From positions 124,001 to 188,000 of the forward strand of contig JBOZRQ010000034.1 of the NCBI GenBank assembly GCA_050789255.1: 64,000 nucleotides of DNA, written 5' to 3'. The stretch is from JBOZRQ01 sp050789255. GTDB taxonomy: Bacteria > Bacillota > Sulfobacillia > Symbiobacteriales > Symbiobacteriaceae. The notes under the pieces are model-generated. The model saw only the letters and a program-made list of their open reading frames with translations, was not told where the DNA came from and ran no database searches. Position numbers and translations under genes: made by a program. Position 1 is the stretch's first letter; the number at the start of each line of letters is the position of its first letter. Of this stretch, positions 35,603 to 44,056 are shown piece by piece.

Positions 35603-38600
35603 TTACGATGCGAACGCCATCGTGTAGTCGCTCCACTGGCCCGCGGTGATCATCTGGGAGAAGGGCGGGTCGTTGTCGTCGCCCGAGAACTGCCGCTCGG
35701 CGTGGACATCGACCGAGAAGCTGATGAAGAGCACCTCGACCTCCACGGTGAGCGTCGCCTGGCCCCAGCACTTGTTGGGCGTCTTGTAGGTGAGCGAGAG
35801 GTAGAGGGTGATCGACAGCGAGGCGATCAGCATGACGCTCATCTCGCCGTGGATCTTCACGTAGCCCTCCAGGAGGGCGCCCTCCTTGGGGGTGGTCTGG
35901 TACTTGAAGTAGATGCCCGCCTTGACGCTGACGCCGCCGCTCGCCACGCCCAGGTCGATGGAGACCGAAGCGCCGAACTCCAGCGCCACCTCCAGGATCT
36001 CCACGCCCTTCAAGCCTACGGTGAGGCCGAAGAAGCCGCCGCCGCCGAACATGGAGACCGAGAGGTTGAACGGGTTCTCCCGGGAGCAGAAGGCGAAGTT
36101 GACCAGCGCCGGCTTGCCGGTAAACGGCAGGTCGAACCCGGCGCTCAGGCTCATGTTGGTCAGGGCGAAGACGCCCAAGGAGATCTTAGGCAGGTTCACG
36201 GAGAGGGAGGCCCGGATGCCGACTGGCTCCACGTCGAGCTTGAAGCCGCCGCCGAAGATATCGCCGAGCGCATCCTTCAGCTTCTGGACAAACTCCAGGG
36301 CGCCGGTGAATTTGACCCACTGGAGGCCGATGTCCGTCTTGGGCTCCTTGCCGTTATCCGATGTGAAGTAGAGATGATCAAAGCCCAGCATGACGCAGTC
36401 GAACAGGTCCACCGTGAAGTGATCGAGCTTGCCTTGGACATGGCTCGTGGGGGTGGCGCCAGCCTTCAGCGGTGTATGCAGATGGGCGGTGATGGTCAGC
36501 GTCGCATCCTTGCCATCCAACTGGGCGACGAACGGGCCGAAGTCCTTCAGCTTGGGGGTCCAGATCAGGTCGGTGTTCATGGCGTCCGGCGGCTGACTGG
36601 TGTCGTTGCCCGGATAATGGAGCTGCGTGGTGATGCGGGGCACCTTGGTCTTGTCCTGGCTGGCGGTCACATCGTTGACGACGTCGATGATCTTGGCCAG
36701 GGCGATGCCGCCCAGGATTTTGGCCTTGTCCTCGAAGAAGGTCTCGGGCTTGAACTGGCCGGCCCCGAACAGGCCGGTGTCGCCGCCGACCAGGCCGTGG
36801 CTGCGGGAGAGGCCGGCCAGGGGCATGTCGGGCGTCATGACGGCGCCGGTCTTGTCGCCGCCGAAGGCGATGGCGGGCTTGCCGACAAAGCTTGCGAAGA
36901 CCATGCCGGGGTTGCCGGCGCCGAAGCCCTGGGCCAGCCACTTGGTGTCCATTTTGATCGACTTGGGGGCGGGGGAGCCGGTCATTTGGCTGAGGGCGCC
37001 CACCTTGACCTCCGCCGAGTCCATCTGCGGCAGGAAGGGCGGGAAGTGGGCCTCGCCATCCTCGATGGTCGCACCGGTGAAGGAGAGGGTGGCGGTCTCC
37101 AGCAGGGTGTCGCCGGCAGCTTCATCATCTGCCTGACCGGGAACTGCCACCCGGGGGGCGTAGGCGATCCGCTGGCCCCGCATCGGCGTCTTCCGCTGGT
37201 TCGCATGGCTGTCGTAGTCGGCCTTGACGTAGCCCATCTTGGTCAGCTTGTCATCGGCCGTCACGGGGATGTTGGAGACCCAGATCACCGGGGTGGCGAA
37301 CTCGATCTGCTGGCCTTCCCAGTCCTCGCCCACCATGTGGAAGGCGAAGTACTCCCCGCCCGAGCGCGGCCAGTAGGCGTCGGCGCCCAGCTCTTCGACC
37401 TGGTAGGCCTGGTCCTCGCTCGGGTCGAGGTTGGGCGTGGTGGTGGTGAGCACGGTGACCTTGCGGAGGGGAAGGTTCCGGTTCCGGCTGATGCGGGTGG
37501 GCACGCTTTCGCCCTCGGCCCCGGGGTAGGTGCGCTCCTTCTCGACGACGACGATGTACTCGCGCTGCCGCAGGTAGGCGCCGGCGTTCTCGACGCGCCG
37601 CTGCGTCTCAGTGATCTTCAGGGCGAGATGACCGAAGGGATAGAGGTAGCCCTGCTCCAGCACCTTGACGAACTGGTCGCGCCCCATGGTCGCCTCGTGG
37701 CGCCAGCCGGCCAGCTTGAGCCCCGGGCCCGGTTTCCACTTGCCCTCGAGCTTGAGCCAGGCGCCCTGGGAGGTGAGCATCAGGTTCTCGACCTTGATGG
37801 GGTCCTGGGCGGGTCCCAGGAGCGGCACCGGGCTGAGGGCGACGAGTTCATAGCGCTGGCGGGCGTTCATGGAGTACCGGAAGACGCCCAGCGGCGGGTT
37901 CTGCGAGTCGGGCGGCGAGTCCGGGGTGTAGTCCGGCGACCAGATCGCCCGCACCCCCGGCCTTGCCCGTGAGACGCCAGGCGTCAGCTTGGTATGCCAG
38001 AGCTCGGTCCGGTCGTCCAGGGTGTGGGGGGCGACGTGATGGACCCATTTGCTTCCCGAGGTGGGGGAGAGGAAGACCCGGTAGGGCGCCTCAATCGCGG
38101 TGATGGGCGCGGTGGACTTGTCGTTGTTGGTGGGGTCGACCCGGTGCGACTCGGTGACGGTGCTCCAGGCGCTCCAGTTGAGCAGGCTCTCGAGGGTGTA
38201 GTCCAGGGACTTGGTGGCGGTGGGGAGCTTGAAGGCCAGCCAGCTCGGTCCGGCTGCCCGGTGCGGAATGGGCGGCGACTCCGCCGCTTCTGCCAGCAGG
38301 TAGACCTTCTCGGCGATGTGCTGGGGCGGGAAGCGGAAGAGCAGGTAGGCGTCCTGATTGGGGTTCTGCCGCTCCAGGAAGGGGACACCGCCCTTGCGGC
38401 TCATCAGCCGGAGGTTGAGGAACTTCACCTCAAAGTGGAGCATGTCGACGGGGCGCAGCACGGAGATATAGGCTGCGGGCGCGACGATCTGGATGGGCAC
38501 GATGTCGATGGGGAAGGTGGGCGAGGGCGTGGGCCGGGGGGCGGGCTCGGTGGCAGCGGCGACCGCCTGGCCGTTCAGGGTGACGATCTCCGCGTGGGCG

Positions 38601-39799
38601 CCCGCTTCGGCGGACCGCAGGGGCTCGACGATCGCCCCGGGCATGGAGGCGGCCATGGAGAGCACGGCCGGGGCTACGCTGCGGCGGACGACCTCGCCGT
38701 CGCGCACCACCAGCTCGAAGGGCCGGGCGTGGGGCGCATCGCCGAGGTGCAGGGTCAGACCGCGGGCCTGGACCCAGGTGGGCTCCTGGCTGAAGCGGGC
38801 GACCAGGGCCGCCTGGGCGGACTCGGGCGAGAAGGCCAGGGCGTAGCGGGGATTATGGAGCCCGAGGCGGGCGGGGCTGCCGTCGAGGTGGGTCAGGTCG
38901 GGGCCCGGAACATAGGCCAGGGCGGCGCCTTCAGCTACGAGCGCCTGTCGCAGGGCGCCCTGCTGGGTCTCGTGGGCCTCGATACGCACCTGGTCGAAGG
39001 GGCTCTGGCCATAGGCGATCTTCTGCTGGTCAAGTGCGGCGAGGCCCGGCCAGGCCTCCCACGCCTTGCCGTTGCGCTGCAGGGTGATCCCGGTGCGGCG
39101 CCCGGCGGCGTGCTGAAGCAGGCTGGGGGCGTCGGACGGGAGCAGGGCGAAGGTGATGTCGTCGGCGCTGAGCTGCACCTCGGGGGTGTTCAGTCGGGCG
39201 ATGTCCTGGCCCGCCAGGCGCAGCTGCCAGTCGGGGGTGAGGGTCGCCTCGGCGGTGCCCTTTAGCTGCAGGGCGCCGCCGGTGGGGCCGAGGGCCAAGG
39301 CGGGCTGGTCCAGCCGGATCCGGGCGCGGGCGGGCGTGGTGCCCGCCAGCCACTCCAGGAGGGGGACGTCGGCCTTGAACCCGCCCACGGCCAGGGCCAG
39401 GCGCAGGCGCCAGGCGGACCGGACCCGCCGGAGCTCGGCGTCCAGGTCGGCGCTGAGCGCGGTGCCCGGGAACTGGGCGCCCGCCAGGCTGATGCGGGTG
39501 ACGGCGCCCTGCTCGGTGACGGAGAGCTGCGGGCTGCCGCCGAAGCGCCGGGCGTCGATCACCCAGCGCTCCTGCCCGCCGACCCGCAGGACGGCCCGCT
39601 GACCATCTCGCGCGACGGTGACGGGGCCTGAGTTGGCCGCCCCCTGAAGCAAGGTGTTTACCCCCGCTGCCGCCAGGGCCAGCGTTCCCCCGCCTTGCAG
39701 CAGTTGGCGCCGAGAGAGGAGGTACGGGCCCGCATCACCACCCGGACCCCGTTCGGTCTCCCCCCGCAGGAAAGTCAGATTCAGCTCGGCTCGGGTCAT
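35603..39799 (-). CDS. Giant Tat-exported uncharacterised protein (1398 residues), first gene of a pair
   Basis: The ATG is six bases after AGGAGGG. Residues 29-34 are the twin-arginine motif SRRQLL, followed by a hydrophobic stretch (GGGTLALAAAGVNTLL), so the protein is predicted to be exported folded. The long middle region is beta-rich with no known enzyme motif. The last 300 residues alternate hydrophobic and polar residues for many strands (VSMFGGGGFFGLTVGLKGVE, VSIDLGVASGGVSVKAGIYF, MLIASLSITLYLSLTY, LTVEVEVLFISFSVDVHA), as in a long beta sheet, groove or barrel. The end DDNDPPFSQMITAGQWSDY is polar. The gene heads an operon with the 1229-residue gene. I recognise neither protein; the architecture suggests an envelope scaffold or lipid/polymer-binding machine, but that is speculation. 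Confidence 0.8.
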   Translation of the reverse strand: MTRAELNLTFLRGETERGPGGDAGPYLLSRRQLLQGGGTLALAAAGVNTLLQGAANSGPVTVARDGQRAVLRVGGQERWVIDARRFGGSPQLSVTEQGAVTRISLAGAQFPGTALSADLDAELRRVRSAWRLRLALAVGGFKADVPLLEWLAGTTPARARIRLDQPALALGPTGGALQLKGTAEATLTPDWQLRLAGQDIARLNTPEVQLSADDITFALLPSDAPSLLQHAAGRRTGITLQRNGKAWEAWPGLAALDQQKIAYGQSPFDQVRIEAHETQQGALRQALVAEGAALAYVPGPDLTHLDGSPARLGLHNPRYALAFSPESAQAALVARFSQEPTWVQARGLTLHLGDAPHARPFELVVRDGEVVRRSVAPAVLSMAASMPGAIVEPLRSAEAGAHAEIVTLNGQAVAAATEPAPRPTPSPTFPIDIVPIQIVAPAAYISVLRPVDMLHFEVKFLNLRLMSRKGGVPFLERQNPNQDAYLLFRFPPQHIAEKVYLLAEAAESPPIPHRAAGPSWLAFKLPTATKSLDYTLESLLNWSAWSTVTESHRVDPTNNDKSTAPITAIEAPYRVFLSPTSGSKWVHHVAPHTLDDRTELWHTKLTPGVSRARPGVRAIWSPDYTPDSPPDSQNPPLGVFRYSMNARQRYELVALSPVPLLGPAQDPIKVENLMLTSQGAWLKLEGKWKPGPGLKLAGWRHEATMGRDQFVKVLEQGYLYPFGHLALKITETQRRVENAGAYLRQREYIVVVEKERTYPGAEGESVPTRISRNRNLPLRKVTVLTTTTPNLDPSEDQAYQVEELGADAYWPRSGGEYFAFHMVGEDWEGQQIEFATPVIWVSNIPVTADDKLTKMGYVKADYDSHANQRKTPMRGQRIAYAPRVAVPGQADDEAAGDTLLETATLSFTGATIEDGEAHFPPFLPQMDSAEVKVGALSQMTGSPAPKSIKMDTKWLAQGFGAGNPGMVFASFVGKPAIAFGGDKTGAVMTPDMPLAGLSRSHGLVGGDTGLFGAGQFKPETFFEDKAKILGGIALAKIIDVVNDVTASQDKTKVPRITTQLHYPGNDTSQPPDAMNTDLIWTPKLKDFGPFVAQLDGKDATLTITAHLHTPLKAGATPTSHVQGKLDHFTVDLFDCVMLGFDHLYFTSDNGKEPKTDIGLQWVKFTGALEFVQKLKDALGDIFGGGFKLDVEPVGIRASLSVNLPKISLGVFALTNMSLSAGFDLPFTGKPALVNFAFCSRENPFNLSVSMFGGGGFFGLTVGLKGVEILEVALEFGASVSIDLGVASGGVSVKAGIYFKYQTTPKEGALLEGYVKIHGEMSVMLIASLSITLYLSLTYKTPNKCWGQATLTVEVEVLFISFSVDVHAERQFSGDDNDPPFSQMITAGQWSDYTMAFAS

Positions 39800-39913
39800 A
39801 CAGATCCCTCCTGGCCTTCACGAACGATCAGAACTGTCAGGAGATTCTCTGTACGTTCAGTATATACATTTAATATCAACGTTAAGATTTCATAAATCAT
39901 CCTTTGTAACACG

Positions 39914-39949
39914 AAAACCCCTCCGGTCGTAGAAGACCGAAGGGGTAAC
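39914..39949 (-). terminator. Hairpin in the leader of the giant gene pair
   Basis: ACCCCTCCGGTC and GACCGAAGGGGT form a stem with a short loop, followed on the minus strand by TTTTCG. It lies about 118 bases upstream of the Tat-protein start, so it is either a terminator of antisense transcription from the right or a leader attenuator. An AT-rich segment with TATACT (minus strand, about 39856-39861) lies between it and the gene. The rest of 39800-40036 shows nothing else. Confidence 0.55.
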
Positions 39950-40036
39950 TGGATGGTATTGAAACCTCTGGCCTTGCTCTCACGTCTGTCAGGTAGCTGT
40001 TGACTATCCCTCTGAACGGAGAGGAGACTGCCCGAA

Positions 40037-41521
40037 ATGCGCTGCTTGCGGAGCATCCTTTCGCTGACGGTGATGTTGTCAACGATGGCGGGTTGCGCGG
40101 CCCCTTCCGTGCCCACGCCGGCACCGGAGCCCCCTGGCCGGATGTCCTCGGCTCCTCAGGCGACGGTGCCGGAGAGTCTCGCGCAGCTGCGGCCGGAGCA
40201 CGTGGAGTACGTGCGGTACATCCCGCCGATTCCGCCGGGAAACCAGGAGCCGCGGCCCCTGTATGGGGCACGCCCGGAGGACCGTCCCTGGGTGGAGAAG
40301 CTCCTGCAAGGGTTGGCGGCGGCGCAGCCCGCCGATGCGCAGGGCGCCGACGCTGAGCACCGCCGGGTCAGTTGGCTTGAGCTCCGGCTGGTGGACGGCC
40401 GCCGCATCCTGATCCGGGAGGCGTGGACCTGCGAGCCGGTGGACGGAGGCGTTGGCTGTACGACCGTGAAAGGCAAGTTGGTCGTGGCCGAGGGTGACGC
40501 TCGGCGGGTCGTCACATCCCCGGCCCTGGAGACGTTCCTGCACGAGGAGATGGGTCGGGCGATGCCCCCGGTGGAGAAGTACTCGGTGGAGCCCGCCGAA
40601 CCTCGGGCGGGAGGCCAGTTCAGAGTCAAGGGGAATGGTGTGGCTGGGGCCACCGCCTACCGCCTGACCTTGGAGAGCGGAGGCGACGACCGGCTCCTCG
40701 CCGAAGGTGAGGCGACCTTCGGCGACTTTACCTGGGAAGGAACGCTCCCCGCCGACCTGGTCCCCGGGGAGTACATGCTCAACATTCTGTCGGATGCCGG
40801 GGGCAGCTTTGGGATGCCGGTCAAGGTGGGTCCGGGGACAGGCCCGGCGGGCGCCAGCGAGCCGGTCATCGCCTGGGCCCAGGTCAGGTTCGGCCTGCCC
40901 AGCGTGAGCCCATCCCGGCCGCTCTACCCGGGACGGAAGGCGGATGCACAGGTGCTGAAGCGGCTGCAGGAATGGCTGGCGAAAGCGGAGCCCAACGGCA
41001 AGACCGTCCAGCCGCCGGGGCGTGGTCCGTACCTCACCGTGAAGTACCTGGACGGCAGTCAGGTCACGGTCTTCCCCGCCATGGACTGCGTGACCAGGCA
41101 GGTCCAGGACGGCACCGAGCGGACGTGTGGGACTGCTTCCGGCGAAGTGGTGATCAGCCGCCCGGATGGGTCCGTGCAGGCGAGGGCGCCCGAGTTGGCC
41201 GCCTGGGTTAGCCAGGGATGGGAGCGGGATGCGCCGCGGGTCGAGGCCGTTCGGGCAGAGCTTTCGCCGAACGGGGGCTACCGGGTCACAGGCGATGGCT
41301 GGGCGGGCGCCGACATGGTCACGCTTTGGGCCGTACCGGACGGAACGACCGGGACATGCTGTCCGCCGAGCAACGGGGTCCGGCTGGCCGTGATCCCCGC
41401 GATCCTGGGCCGCTTCGCCTGGGAAGGCAAGGTCGAAGGAAGCGGCACCTTCAGCCTGATGGTCACGGGGGAGGGGCATGGCTCGGCATCGGTACCTCTA
41501 CCACCTGGACCTTTGGGTTGA
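40037..41521 (+). CDS. Large lipoprotein with two related halves
   Basis: 494 residues with a lipoprotein signal (LTVMLSTMAGC). After a Pro-rich linker the protein has two similar halves of about 220 residues. Each has a strand-rich segment reading out a nearly identical framework: RVSWLELRLVDGRRILIREAWTC ... GCTTVKGKLVVAEGD in the first, and GPYLTVKYLDGSQVTVFPAMDC ... RTCGTASGEVVISRPDG in the second. Each is followed by an Ig-like domain (FRVKGNGVAGATAYRLTLESG; YRVTGDGWAGADMVTLWAVPDG). The paired cysteines in each half may form disulfides. It is exported and membrane-anchored; no enzyme motif is seen. Its 3' end overlaps the convergent gene at 41463 by 59 bases. Confidence 0.8.
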   Translation: MRCLRSILSLTVMLSTMAGCAAPSVPTPAPEPPGRMSSAPQATVPESLAQLRPEHVEYVRYIPPIPPGNQEPRPLYGARPEDRPWVEKLLQGLAAAQPADAQGADAEHRRVSWLELRLVDGRRILIREAWTCEPVDGGVGCTTVKGKLVVAEGDARRVVTSPALETFLHEEMGRAMPPVEKYSVEPAEPRAGGQFRVKGNGVAGATAYRLTLESGGDDRLLAEGEATFGDFTWEGTLPADLVPGEYMLNILSDAGGSFGMPVKVGPGTGPAGASEPVIAWAQVRFGLPSVSPSRPLYPGRKADAQVLKRLQEWLAKAEPNGKTVQPPGRGPYLTVKYLDGSQVTVFPAMDCVTRQVQDGTERTCGTASGEVVISRPDGSVQARAPELAAWVSQGWERDAPRVEAVRAELSPNGGYRVTGDGWAGADMVTLWAVPDGTTGTCCPPSNGVRLAVIPAILGRFAWEGKVEGSGTFSLMVTGEGHGSASVPLPPGPLG

Positions 41522-42602
41522 CCTGGGTGCTGTAGATAAACGCCACCGTCCTCTTGCTGATGGCGGGGGACAGTTGAATCCAGTCGCCGGTGAGCCGCGC
41601 CTCCGCCTTCTCGGTGAGGTCATACAGGAAGATGTCGGCGTTGCCCGCGAGCCCGTTCACCACGACGTCGTTGGTGCCGTGGCCTCGCCGCTCATCCTCC
41701 CAGACCACCAGGTCCCCGTCGATGCGGACATGGTTCCGGACGGCTGCTGCGGAAGTAAGACGCCTTCTCTCTTTGGTCTTGAGGTCCAGGAGCCAGACCT
41801 GGCCGCCATCGCGCAGTTCGACCCAGACCACTCGGTCGCCAGCGACATCCGGGGAGTTCTCCATCACGGCTTCGGTGGCCACGGAGAACTCCCGGTTCTT
41901 GGACAGACTCACACCGAAGATGTCCCAGTTGTTCTCCGGGCAGTTCTCGCAGCCGCGGGCGCCGCCGGTCTTGGGGTTGTTGCGTCCGTCCATCCAGACG
42001 ACGGTATCCCCGTCGACCCGGGGCTGGAAGTGGCCTCCCTTGCCCCGGGTGAGGGGCCGCTCTTTCTCTGCCGCCAGGTCGTAGACGTAGATCTCCGGGT
42101 AGCCGTAGTAGTCCCGGCTCGTATCTTCCCGAAAGTCCTCCCAGACGATGCTCCGCCCATCGGTGTGGGGCTGGAGCTGCGCCCCCGCGTTTTGCGTAAC
42201 CTGGCGGACGTCGCCGGTCGCCAGGTCCATCACCATCACGTCCCAGTTCCAGAGGTTGGGCTGCGTCTGCTGCTCCTGGATGCCGCTGACGTGGGGATCG
42301 TTGCGCAGGTCGGACCAGACCGCCTTGCCTCCCCCGACCGCATAGCCGCCCCACAGGGGGCCCCGGGTCGGGATGGCTACGCTCTTCCCGGTGTCGAGGT
42401 TGTGCGCTGTCAGTTGGTCCCCGTTCTGAACGACCAGCCAGGGGCCATCCACGTCGGCCACGTGTCCGGAGAACTCAGTGCGGATGGGGAGCGGAGCGGT
42501 CTGGGACTCGGGCCCTTGGGGTTGCGGCCCCGGCATCCGCCCGGCCGCACAGCCGGTCACTAGCAGCAGCAGGAGGAAGTACGGCAGAGATCGGACCAAC
42601 AT
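41463..42602 (-). CDS. TolB-like beta-propeller lipoprotein
   Basis: 379 residues from the ATG at 42602, eight bases after AAGGGGG. A lipoprotein signal (YFLLLLLVTGC) precedes six or more propeller blades with the repeated phrase G-x-x-V-V-W-x-D/E-x-R and D-I/V-x-x-x-D-L-x-T/E (for example GKAVWSDLRNDPH, GRSIVWEDFREDT, GDTVVWMDGRNNP, GDRVVWVELRDGG, GDLVVWEDERRGHG; and DVMVMDLATGDVRQVT, EIYVYDLAAEKERPLT). This is the TolB/DPP-IV-type propeller found in surface-binding proteins. It is anchored outside the membrane and probably binds a protein or polysaccharide partner. It overlaps the convergent lipoprotein gene at its 3' end. Confidence 0.85.
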   Translation of the reverse strand: MLVRSLPYFLLLLLVTGCAAGRMPGPQPQGPESQTAPLPIRTEFSGHVADVDGPWLVVQNGDQLTAHNLDTGKSVAIPTRGPLWGGYAVGGGKAVWSDLRNDPHVSGIQEQQTQPNLWNWDVMVMDLATGDVRQVTQNAGAQLQPHTDGRSIVWEDFREDTSRDYYGYPEIYVYDLAAEKERPLTRGKGGHFQPRVDGDTVVWMDGRNNPKTGGARGCENCPENNWDIFGVSLSKNREFSVATEAVMENSPDVAGDRVVWVELRDGGQVWLLDLKTKERRRLTSAAAVRNHVRIDGDLVVWEDERRGHGTNDVVVNGLAGNADIFLYDLTEKAEARLTGDWIQLSPAISKRTVAFIYSTQVNPKVQVVEVPMPSHAPPP

Positions 42603-42662
42603 GGACGTGCCCCCTTTCACCGGGTTAGACGTAGATCGCCTTGCTCATGTCCCTCACGCACC

Positions 42663-43214
42663 TCACCGTGCCATGTAGACAAAGTTCCAGAAGGCGCCGT
42701 TCTGCGTTTCCAACGTTCCCGCGTCGCCCGGGTTCAGGTGGGCGTACCAGTCGGGCAAGACTTCCAGCTCGATCGGGGCGGCGCCCTGTCGCTGAAAGGT
42801 AACGTAATAGCCGAGGCGATCCGGCCACTGATAGGTCCGCTTGGAGATGACAACATCGTACACAGCAACCGGTGCGGCAGCAGCCGCCACGGCAGGCTGG
42901 GCGCCCAGCAGTTCGGCCGCAACCTCCCGGGTCACGTCGATGCCGCCGGACAGATTCTTGAAGATCGCCATCGGGGTATAGATGAATCCCCACGGCACGC
43001 CCCACCAACCGACCACCAGGGTCAGGAGGGTCCAGCCCACGCCCTTTGCGGCGGCACTTTCGCCGGGCGCCACGTAGTAGATGTTGCTGCTGCGGCGGAA
43101 AGTCATCACAAGCACCGAGACGACGTACTGGAAGATGACAAAGCGTCCGCCCCGCTCGAGGTGGCGAACCAGGTCCTCACGGGTCATGCCGTCGACACCG
43201 ATGATCTTGGCCAT
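42663..43214 (-). CDS. Membrane protein with DUF2500-like C-terminal domain
   Basis: 183 residues from the ATG at 43214 (upstream AGGAAAGG); longer readings of the frame lack a start site and cross a hairpin. Two hydrophobic regions (about 27-42, FVIFQYVVSVLVMTF, and 61-80, WTLLTLVVGWWGVPWGFIYT) anchor it. The C-terminal 60 residues (YDVVISKRTYQW, YYVTFQRQGAAPIELEVLPDWYAHLNPGDAGTL, FWNFV) match the pattern of DUF2500-type domains. These carry a strand-rich fold with the phrase Y-x-V-T-F and L-x-x-G-D-x-G-x-L. The role is unknown. It lies between the propeller lipoprotein and the ABC transporter genes, all on the minus strand. Confidence 0.75.
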   Translation of the reverse strand: MAKIIGVDGMTREDLVRHLERGGRFVIFQYVVSVLVMTFRRSSNIYYVAPGESAAAKGVGWTLLTLVVGWWGVPWGFIYTPMAIFKNLSGGIDVTREVAAELLGAQPAVAAAAAPVAVYDVVISKRTYQWPDRLGYYVTFQRQGAAPIELEVLPDWYAHLNPGDAGTLETQNGAFWNFVYMAR

Positions 43215-43293
43215 GGATGCACTGCCTTTCCTGACATTACAGAGTTGCATAAATTGATTCCGGCCCAGAGGGATGATCTCCTGCGAAACGGGG

Positions 43294-43330
43294 GAGCCCC
43301 TGGCAGCGGCCTTGCTGCCAGGGGCTCTTT
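43294..43330 (+). terminator. Strong hairpin, orientation uncertain
   Basis: A 14-bp stem GAGCCCCTGGCAGC / GCTGCCAGGGGCTC with a six-base loop is followed on the plus strand by TTTG. No plus-strand gene ends nearby. It probably stops minus-strand readthrough from the ABC transporter genes or marks the leader of the gene starting at 43214. Confidence 0.6.
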
Positions 43331-43402
43331 GAAGGTCTAGCTGTACATCCACCTTGGACCCGAGTTTGGTGCTCAGCTACGGTGCTCTGCCGACCCGCAT
43401 CT

Positions 43403-44056
43403 TCATACCGCAAGCTTTCCGTCGATCATTCGAATCGTGCGGTCGGCGCGCTCGGCCACCCGGGGGTCGTGGGTGACCATCACCACGGTGAGGCCCTTGC
43501 TCATCCGCAGATCCTGGATCAGGCTCAGCACGATCTCGCCGTTCTTCTCATCGAGGGCGCCCGTGGGCTCATCGGCCAGGATCAGGGGCGGGGAGCCGAC
43601 CAGCGCCCTGGCGATGCAGACCCGCTGCTGCTCGCCGCCCGACAGCTGGGAGGGCAGGCTGGCCATCTTGTGGCCCAGCCCGACCGCCTCCAGGAGCTGC
43701 ATTGCCTGGCGGCGCTTGTTGTACTCCACCTTGCGCGGCAGCAACGGCGCCATCACATTCCCCAGGGCGGTCATGGTCGGGAGCAGGTAGTACTGCTGAA
43801 AAATGAAGCCAATCTTGGCGAAGCGGAAGTCTGCGAGCCGGTCCCCGGACAGCCCGGCGATGCCGGCGCCATCGATCCGAACCTCGCCGGACGTGGGCGT
43901 ATCCAGGGCGCCGAGCAGGCTGAGCAGGGTCGACTTGCCCGACCCTGAAGGCCCCATAATGGCGACGAACTCGCCCCGGGCCACATCGAAGGAGACACCC
44001 CGCAGCGCATCGCCTGTGCCCGGGTAGGATTTGACCAGATTGCGTACCTCGATCAT
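43403..44056 (-). CDS. ABC transporter ATP-binding protein, MacB/LolD type
   Basis: 217 residues, complete: Walker A GPSGSGKS (35-42), Q-loop FIFQQYYLLP, signature LSGGEQQR, Walker B LILADEPTGALD and switch histidine in MVTHDPR. The sequence VRNLVKSYPGTGDALRGVSF and the LLP-x-x-TALGNV segment are typical of the LolD/MacB/FtsE-like branch, which powers mechanotransmission rather than substrate import. Its ATG overlaps the stop of the permease gene upstream (ATGA), so both are made together. The transported or released substrate is not evident; envelope lipoproteins, peptides or antibiotics are typical for the branch. Confidence 0.93.
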   Translation of the reverse strand: MIEVRNLVKSYPGTGDALRGVSFDVARGEFVAIMGPSGSGKSTLLSLLGALDTPTSGEVRIDGAGIAGLSGDRLADFRFAKIGFIFQQYYLLPTMTALGNVMAPLLPRKVEYNKRRQAMQLLEAVGLGHKMASLPSQLSGGEQQRVCIARALVGSPPLILADEPTGALDEKNGEIVLSLIQDLRMSKGLTVVMVTHDPRVAERADRTIRMIDGKLAV

